NCBI GenBank assembly: GCA_003222395.1
Contig: QHWB01000058.1
Coordinates: 24,604-88,603 of the forward strand
From: Acidobacteriota bacterium
Lineage (GTDB): Bacteria; Acidobacteriota; Vicinamibacteria; Vicinamibacterales; CAVVIG01
Direction of reading: 5' to 3'
Length of the DNA stretch: 64,000 nt
In this document: in pieces, positions 59,485 to 64,000 of the stretch
Numbering within the stretch: the first letter of the stretch is position 1
How the letters are laid out: each line of letters opens with the position of its first letter
Made by a program: the position numbers and the translations under genes
The notes under the pieces: model-generated
The model's input: the letters and a program-made list of their open reading frames with translations, nothing else
What the model was told of the DNA's origin: nothing
Databases searched by the model: none

Positions 59485-60347
59485 ACCGATTCGGGCTCTT
59501 CTGCGCCGCCGGCCTGATGGCCGGCGGCGTTCTTGTGTCTGCGCAGGTTCCAGCCGCGATTCCCGAGCCGCGCCGCGGCGCCGGCGCCAGTGTCACGGGC
59601 GCGTTCGAGGGCTGGTACTACAACCCTGACGGCACGCGCTCGTTCCTGATCGGTTACTACAATCGCAATCAGCAGCAGGAGCTCGACATCCCGATCGGGC
59701 CCAACAATCACATCGATCCCGGCGGTCCCGACATGGGGCAGCCGACGCATTTCCTCACCGGGCGGCAGTGGGGGATGTTCAGCGTTCCGGTGCCGCGTGC
59801 TTTCAAGGATACCGACAGCTACTTCTGGGAGATCACGGCGAACGGTCAGACGACGAAGATTCCGCTGCGCGTGCATTCGGACTACGTGATGAGCCCGTTC
59901 ACCGAGATCTCGGTCGGCAACACGCCGCCGTCGATCCGGTTCGAGGAGAACGGCAAGTCGACGCAGGGTCCGCTGGCGAACCTGGCGACGGCGGTGTCGC
60001 GCACCGCGTCGCTCGCCGCGCCGTTCGTGCTGACGTTCTGGGCGGTCGACGACATGAAGTACACGACCGGGACGGGCGCGCCGATGTCGAAGCCGCGCCC
60101 GCCCGTCACCTCGCGCTGGTCCAAGTACCGCGGTCCGGGCACCGTTACGTTCGACAAGTCGAACCCCGACGTCGAGAAGCTGGAGACCGGCGAGGGCGCG
60201 TTCAGCGGCCGCGCAACGACGAACGTGAAGTTCAGCGAGGCCGGCGACTACGTGCTGCATCTCATCGCGAACGATTACTCGGGCGACGGCGGCGGCGGCT
60301 TCGGCTGCTGCTGGTCGACGGCGCTGGTCAAAGTCAGCGTCAAATAA
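59481..60347 (+). CDS. Secreted protein, unknown function, partner of the monooxygenase-like protein
   Basis: A 288-residue exported protein (signal peptide about 1-22) of no family that I recognise. Its GTG start overlaps the preceding TGA by four bases, so it is co-translated with the cytochrome/monooxygenase-like protein. Beta-strand-rich sequence: TGAFEGWYYNPDGTRSFLIG, PTHFLTGRQWGMFSVPVPRA, YFWEITANGQTTKIPLRVHS and TNVKFSEAGDYVLHLIAND, ending GGFGCCWSTALVKV. The C-terminal part looks like an immunoglobulin-like/PKD-type fold. It probably binds or guides the substrate of the upstream enzyme. The stop abuts repeat copy J. Confidence 0.8.
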   Translation: MNRFGLFCAAGLMAGGVLVSAQVPAAIPEPRRGAGASVTGAFEGWYYNPDGTRSFLIGYYNRNQQQELDIPIGPNNHIDPGGPDMGQPTHFLTGRQWGMFSVPVPRAFKDTDSYFWEITANGQTTKIPLRVHSDYVMSPFTEISVGNTPPSIRFEENGKSTQGPLANLATAVSRTASLAAPFVLTFWAVDDMKYTTGTGAPMSKPRPPVTSRWSKYRGPGTVTFDKSNPDVEKLETGEGAFSGRATTNVKFSEAGDYVLHLIANDYSGDGGGGFGCCWSTALVKVSVK

Positions 60348-60512
60348 AACGCGTGGGGCCCCACCTTCTTTCATCGCGGCGGAGCGACACCATCCCCGCC
60401 GCGGTCGCTCGGCGCATGCGCCACTCGCAACGGCTCGAGGCTGTCCACGGGCTGAATGCGCTGCCGGCGTAAACCGCTCGCGCGTATCCAGAACAGAACG
60501 TCACCAATTCTG
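60348..60512 (-). repeat. Modular GC repeat, copy J (long form)
   Basis: Inverted copy directly after the stop at 60347: CGCGTGGGGCCCCACCTTCT, long module (GTCGCTCGGCGCATGCGCCA, CGCAACGGCTCGAGGCTGTC), stem CGGCGTAAACCGCTCGCGCG and left end GTATCCAGAACAGAACGTCA. It is 40 kb from the other copies. Between 60513 and 60690 I see no gene. Confidence 0.85.
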
Positions 60513-60690
60513 CCGCTCATGAAAATCGTGTAAGGCGATCTCCGATTCTGAATAGTCGGATACCGTAATAATCAGGTCGGTCGCTCCTTCCGATCGAGTT
60601 CGATTGCCGAGATCGCGCGCCGGCGAGCCTGCAGCCAATGACCGGAGTTGCGTTGCCCGATCACGTCGCGACTCCGTTTATGATCATTCG

Positions 60691-60838
60691 ATGACCGACC
60701 GCGGTAACGCACGTCCCGTTTATTCGGCGGCCGCGGGACGCCTGTGCCCGCGCTGCGGCTGGCCGGAACGAGACTGCAAGTGCAGTGAGCGAAGCGCCAT
60801 CGAGTCGGTCCCGTCGAAGATCGTCGCGAAGCTGCTCA
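60691..60838 (+). pseudogene. N-terminal fragment of a SUI1/YciH-type protein
   Basis: The first about 48 codons (NARPVYSAAAGRLCPRCGWP, ERDCKCSERSAIESVPSKIV) match the zinc-finger-like start of bacterial SUI1/YciH translation initiation factors (CxxC...CxC before the SUI1 core). After ...KIVAKL the family character stops and sequence of a different protein follows in another frame, so the SUI1 domain itself is missing. I read it as a truncation fused to the next fragment. Confidence 0.65.
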
Positions 60839-61049
60839 CGTGCACTGCTGCCGCGCGGCGTACCGCACGACACAGTATCGCGCCGAGCGTCCACGTCGAT
60901 CGTGGGGCAAGAGCGCGCTCATCGTTGGCGCATCGGCCGGGACCGGCGCCGGCATCGCTGGGATCGTGGCCGGCAGAAGGGGCGTGCTAATCGGCGTGGC
61001 GCTCGGCGGCGGCGTCGGCACCCTCTATGAAGGCGCCAAGCGCCGGTGA
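60839..61049 (+). pseudogene. C-terminal fragment of a Gly-zipper (YMGG-like) protein
   Basis: Frame to the stop at 61049 coding RSWGKSALIVGASAGTGAGI, AGIVAGRRGVLIGVALGGG and VGTLYEGAKRR, the glycine-zipper helical hairpin and end of a small membrane-associated protein. No signal peptide or N-terminal part remains and it starts in the SUI1 fragment. A start at ATG 60840 exists but codes an unlikely beginning. Confidence 0.6.
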
Positions 61050-61123
61050 CGGCAACGGTTAACCTGCCGTGCCGCTCCAGCCGATACGTCAGAGGACCGG
61101 TCCCCTGATCGAAGAGGAGCTCT

Positions 61124-62035
61124 ATGTTCATTTCTGCACGCGTTCACAACGCTGGCGTTGCGGCGGCCGCGATCGTCGTCGCCGCCGCCGCGCCGGCGGC
61201 GGCGCAGTCGGAAGCGGCGCTGAAGACGTTCTTCGAAGGGCAGCACGTGACGCTGCGCATCGACATGCCGGGGACGTCGGACGGCGTCGACGTGCACGCC
61301 GACGCGCCGCGCGCCGTCGATTTCAGCGAGTACCGCGACGACCTGAAGAAGTACGGCACCGCGATTCGTGCCGGCGACACGGTTACCGTGACGCTCGTCA
61401 AGGTGAAGAAGGATCTGATCGAATTCCAGCTCGCCGGCGGCGGGTTCGGAACCTTCGGCGACGACACGAGCACCTCGGTCTACATCCCGCACGTGGACAA
61501 GAGCGAGCGCGAGAAGGGTCTCGAGAAGCGCGTGAAGGAAGAGACCGATCGCGACCGCCGGCGCGAGCTGCAGCGCGATCTCGACGAGCTGCGCGAACGG
61601 CGCGAGCGCGAGAACCGCCGCATCGACATCGAGCGCGAGCGGGCGGAGGAGAAGAAGAAGGAGCGGATCGCGCAGAAGCGCCTCGAGGGCGGGTCGCGCT
61701 TCAACATCCGCTACGACGATCGCATGCCGCCCGGCATGCGTCCCGACGATGTGATGGCGGCGCTCGCCGAGTACGTCGACTTCACGCGCCAGGCCTTCCG
61801 AGCCGAGGTCGCCCCCTCGGGAGAGGGGCCCGCGCCGGCGGGCGACATCACGATGCTGCGCAAAGGGATGACGCGCGGCGACGCGGAACGTGCGTTCGGC
61901 CGCGCCATCGAAGCGTCGCAGCGCACTGCGGCCGAGGTGTCGATCACGACGCTCGTCTTCGTGGTCGGCGATCAGCGCGTGAGCGCGGATTTCGTGGAGG
62001 ATGTTCTCGTCCGGTATACGATCACGTCGAAATGA
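61124..62035 (+). CDS. Secreted coiled-coil protein, unknown function
   Basis: A 303-residue exported protein (signal peptide about 1-27, GVAAAAIVVAAAAPAAAQS). Residues about 30-120 form a beta-rich region (GQHVTLRIDMPGTSDGVDVH, FSEYRDDLKKYGTAIRAGDT, TVTLVKVKKDLIEFQLAGGG), then a highly charged coiled coil (about 126-190, rich in Arg/Glu/Lys) and a C-terminal domain that ends VLVRYTITSK. The name of the family is not known to me; proteins with an N-terminal fold of this kind and a charged central helix are common in this phylum. GAGGAG lies 6 bp before ATG 61124. It overlaps the following small gene by four bases (ATGA). Confidence 0.8.
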   Translation: MFISARVHNAGVAAAAIVVAAAAPAAAQSEAALKTFFEGQHVTLRIDMPGTSDGVDVHADAPRAVDFSEYRDDLKKYGTAIRAGDTVTVTLVKVKKDLIEFQLAGGGFGTFGDDTSTSVYIPHVDKSEREKGLEKRVKEETDRDRRRELQRDLDELRERRERENRRIDIERERAEEKKKERIAQKRLEGGSRFNIRYDDRMPPGMRPDDVMAALAEYVDFTRQAFRAEVAPSGEGPAPAGDITMLRKGMTRGDAERAFGRAIEASQRTAAEVSITTLVFVVGDQRVSADFVEDVLVRYTITSK

Positions 62036-62241
62036 TCCAGCTGATATGCCTCGCAATCACGCTGGCGGCGCTGACGACGTCGGCGCCGCCGCCCCTGGCG
62101 CAGCCACGACCCATAATCCAGGTGGCGATCGACGTGCAAGGCGTCGGTCCAGCGGCGAGCGACGCCGCCGCGAAACTGTTCGGTGACATCCGCACCCTGT
62201 CGCGCAGCCCTTTAGGGCGGCCCGATCCGTTCGATCAATAG
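62032..62241 (+). CDS. Small secreted ORF, possibly truncated by a palindrome
   Basis: A 69-residue frame whose ATG overlaps the stop of the coiled-coil gene. It has a signal-like start (IQLICLAITLAALTTSAPPP) and RPIIQVAIDVQGVGPAASDA, AAKLFGDIRTLSRS. The last residues (PLGRPDPFDQ) are encoded by a GCCCTTTAGGGC palindrome (62207-62218), which suggests that the original 3' end was lost. It may be non-functional. It overlaps the convergent gamma-glutamyltransferase by 7 bp. Confidence 0.5.
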   Translation: MIQLICLAITLAALTTSAPPPLAQPRPIIQVAIDVQGVGPAASDAAAKLFGDIRTLSRSPLGRPDPFDQ

Positions 62242-63911
62242 CCAACGGCTTTCCCCGCCGCCGATCGGCCGTCCGATCCCCCCTGCAGCCATCCGCCGTC
62301 GCTGACGATCGCAGCGACCTGCGCGAGCACGACACCGGGCGCGTAGTCGACGTCGTAGCCGCGCGACTGCAGCAGCGCCACCGTGTCCGGCGAGATGCCG
62401 CGTTCGAGCGACAGCTTGTCCGGCAGCCACTGATGATGGAAGCGCGGCGCGTCCACGGCCTCCTGGACGTTCATCCCGAAGTCGATCACGTTCAGGATCA
62501 CCTGCATCACCGCCGTCGAAATCCGCGAGCCGCCGGGGGCGCCGACGGTCATGAACAGCTTGCCGTCCCTGACGATGATCGTCGGCGTCATCGAAGAGAG
62601 CGGCCGCTTGCCCGGTTGAATCGCGTTCGTCTCGCCCTGCACGAGCCCGAACATGTTGGGCGTTCCCGGCTTCGAGGCGAAGTCGTCCATCTCGTTGTTG
62701 AGGAGGAATCCAAGTCCCGGCACGGTGATGCCGTTGCCGTAGCCGCCGTTCAGCGTGTAGGTGACGGCGACTGCGTTGCCGTCGGCGTCGACGACGGAGT
62801 AATGCGTCGTTTCCGGGTGTTCGGTGCCGGCGGGTCGACCCGGGCGGACGGCATCGCTCGGCGTCGCGCGCGCGGGATCGATCGACGCGCGGAGCTTCGC
62901 GAGATACGCGCGATCGAGCAGACCCGCAATCGGCACCTTCACGAAATCGGGATCGCCGACGTACTCGTTGCGATCGGCGTAAGCGCGCCGCATCGCTTCG
63001 GCCGCATGGTGAATCGCCGACGCGGATCCGGCGCCGCCCTTCTCGTATCCCGTGCCTTCGAGGATGCCGAGCATCTCGAGCAGCGCGAGGCCGCCGGAGC
63101 TCGACGGCGGCGCCGTGATGATCGTGTAGTCGTGGTACTTGCCTTCGAGCGGCGTGCGCTCGATCGCCCTGTAGCCTTTGAGATCCGACAGCGTGATGAT
63201 GCCGCCGTTCGTCGCCATCTCTTGGGCAAACCGCCTCGCCGTGTCGCCCTCGTAGAATTCGTTCGCGCCGTTGGTCGAGATCCTGTCCAGCGTGCGCGCC
63301 AGTTCGGGCTGAGCGAGCGTCTCGCCGACGTCGAAGAACGCGCCGTTCTTCTGGAAGATGCGCTTTGACTCGGGCGATGCCGCGAGGCCCTTCGATCCCT
63401 TGAGCGATTCGGCGAACGCGTAGGAAACGGGAAATCCCTTCGACGCCAGCTCGATGGCCGGCGCGACCAGGTCGGCCCACTTCCGCCGTCCGTACTTGGA
63501 CAGCGCGAGCTCGAAGCCGCGCACCGTGCCGGGAACGCCTGACGATCGCCATCCCTCGATGCTGTCGCGCGTGAGATTGCCGCTCGCGTCGAGATACATG
63601 TTGCGCGACGCCTTCTCCGGCGCGCGCTCGCGGAAATCGATGAACGTCGACCGGCCGTCGGCGAGCCGAATCAGCATATAGCCGCCGCCCCCCAGATTGC
63701 CGGCAAATGGATGCGTCACCGCGAGCGCGAAGCCGACTGCCACGGCGGCGTCGACGGCGTTGCCGCCCTTCTGCAGCACCGAGACGCCGACGTCGGCCGC
63801 GATCGACTCCATCGCGACGACCATGCCGTGCCGCGCGCGCACCGGCTGTCGAGCAGCGCTCGCCGGAACGATGAGAACGAGGAGCAGGAACCCAGTGACT
63901 GTGCGTCGCAT
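62235..63911 (-). CDS. ggt: Gamma-glutamyltransferase
   Basis: A 558-residue exported Ntn hydrolase. Signal peptide about 1-20 (RRTVTGFLLLVLIVPASAA); VAMESIAADVGVSVLQKGGN and NAVDAAVAVGFALAVTHPFA, then GNLGGGGYMLIRLADGRSTF (the glutamate-side GGGG loop). The autocatalytic site is HPETTHYSVVDADGNAVAVT with the nucleophile Thr; LSSMTPTIIVRDGKLFMTVG and SRISTAVMQVILNVIDFGMN are C-terminal signatures. It cleaves gamma-glutamyl bonds in the periplasm. ATG 63911 is preferred over 63929: CAGAAT lies 8 bp upstream (leaderless pattern) and the signal peptide begins there. It resembles typical GGTs more than the homologue at 45659. Confidence 0.93.
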   Translation of the reverse strand: MRRTVTGFLLLVLIVPASAARQPVRARHGMVVAMESIAADVGVSVLQKGGNAVDAAVAVGFALAVTHPFAGNLGGGGYMLIRLADGRSTFIDFRERAPEKASRNMYLDASGNLTRDSIEGWRSSGVPGTVRGFELALSKYGRRKWADLVAPAIELASKGFPVSYAFAESLKGSKGLAASPESKRIFQKNGAFFDVGETLAQPELARTLDRISTNGANEFYEGDTARRFAQEMATNGGIITLSDLKGYRAIERTPLEGKYHDYTIITAPPSSSGGLALLEMLGILEGTGYEKGGAGSASAIHHAAEAMRRAYADRNEYVGDPDFVKVPIAGLLDRAYLAKLRASIDPARATPSDAVRPGRPAGTEHPETTHYSVVDADGNAVAVTYTLNGGYGNGITVPGLGFLLNNEMDDFASKPGTPNMFGLVQGETNAIQPGKRPLSSMTPTIIVRDGKLFMTVGAPGGSRISTAVMQVILNVIDFGMNVQEAVDAPRFHHQWLPDKLSLERGISPDTVALLQSRGYDVDYAPGVVLAQVAAIVSDGGWLQGGSDGRSAAGKAVGY

Positions 63912-63938
63912 AGCACTAGATTCTGCCATCTTTTCGCA

Positions 63939-64000
63939 TTACTCCGCGCGAAGCGCGTCCGCAGGATCGATCGTCGCGGCGCGCAGCGCGGGAAGATAGC
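63939..64000 (-). CDS. ADOP/MacB-type permease, C-terminal end only
   Basis: The last about 20 codons (YLPALRAATIDPADALRAE) of a gene that continues past the right edge of the window. This ending, PA.RAA..DP..ALR.E, is the classic C-terminus of MacB/FtsX-type permeases, including the ADOP family seen at 26076. It lies 28 bp upstream of the gamma-glutamyltransferase start on the same strand and may be co-transcribed. Confidence 0.7.
   Translation of the reverse strand, partial: YLPALRAATIDPADALRAE

Overview
The window looks like the chromosome of a high-GC member of Acidobacteriota, most likely class Vicinamibacteria. The evidence is a set of families typical of that phylum: three Oar-like TonB-dependent receptors with an N-terminal carboxypeptidase-regulatory-like domain (one more survives as a wreck), an ADOP-type FtsX/MacB permease plus the end of a second, an acidobacterial VWFA-related protein, DUF1592/DUF1552 pairs, PQQ dehydrogenases with c-type cytochromes, and many Tat-exported sugar enzymes. 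Family names come from reading the proteins; no database was searched.

Layout. 1-2 kb: acetyltransferase and aldo/keto reductase. 2-10.3 kb: secreted hydrolase, a LacI regulator divergent from a TonB receptor with two tandem LacI-type operators between them, then a diheme cytochrome c and a PQQ dehydrogenase. 10.4-20.4 kb: sugar isomerase/epimerase-like proteins, two Gfo/Idh/MocA oxidoreductases, a NupG-like transporter coupled to a predicted pyrophosphate-dependent phosphofructokinase, a zinc ribbon and a CHRD protein. 20.4-31.6 kb: second TonB receptor, VWFA-related protein, a truncated monooxygenase-like gene, ADOP permease coupled to a DUF1080 hydrolase, and a cytochrome c-PQQ dehydrogenase fusion. 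31.5-41.4 kb, mostly minus strand: ankyrin protein, DUF1552, DUF1592, beta-propeller, amidase, a secreted unknown and a lipoprotein. 41.6-47.5 kb: third TonB receptor, remains of a fourth, gamma-glutamyltransferase. 47.6-54.9 kb: a compact group with four amide-ligase-type enzymes (one GCS2/YbdK type, three ATP-grasp), an M29-like aminopeptidase and two esterase-fold hydrolases. 55-64 kb: MBL hydrolase, NHL propeller, cytochrome c/monooxygenase-like protein, secreted unknowns, a second gamma-glutamyltransferase and the end of an ADOP permease.

How it may fit together (inference). The left half reads as import and oxidative breakdown of plant- or microbe-derived sugars: TonB uptake under LacI control, PQQ/cytochrome periplasmic oxidation, and Gfo/Idh + isomerase + DUF1080 enzymes of the type linked to 3-keto-glycoside cleavage. 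The 47.6-54.9 kb group looks like a small pathway making a peptide or amide metabolite from amino acids and is the best candidate for an undescribed system.

Two further features stand out. A modular GC-rich intergenic repeat occurs about ten times, nine of them in the first 20.4 kb; one defined end always sits beside a start or stop codon. Gene decay is frequent: at least six frameshifted, internally deleted or truncated gene remnants can be read, along with several small palindrome or CAGCAACCAG-type repeats, one of which appears to have entered a coding sequence.
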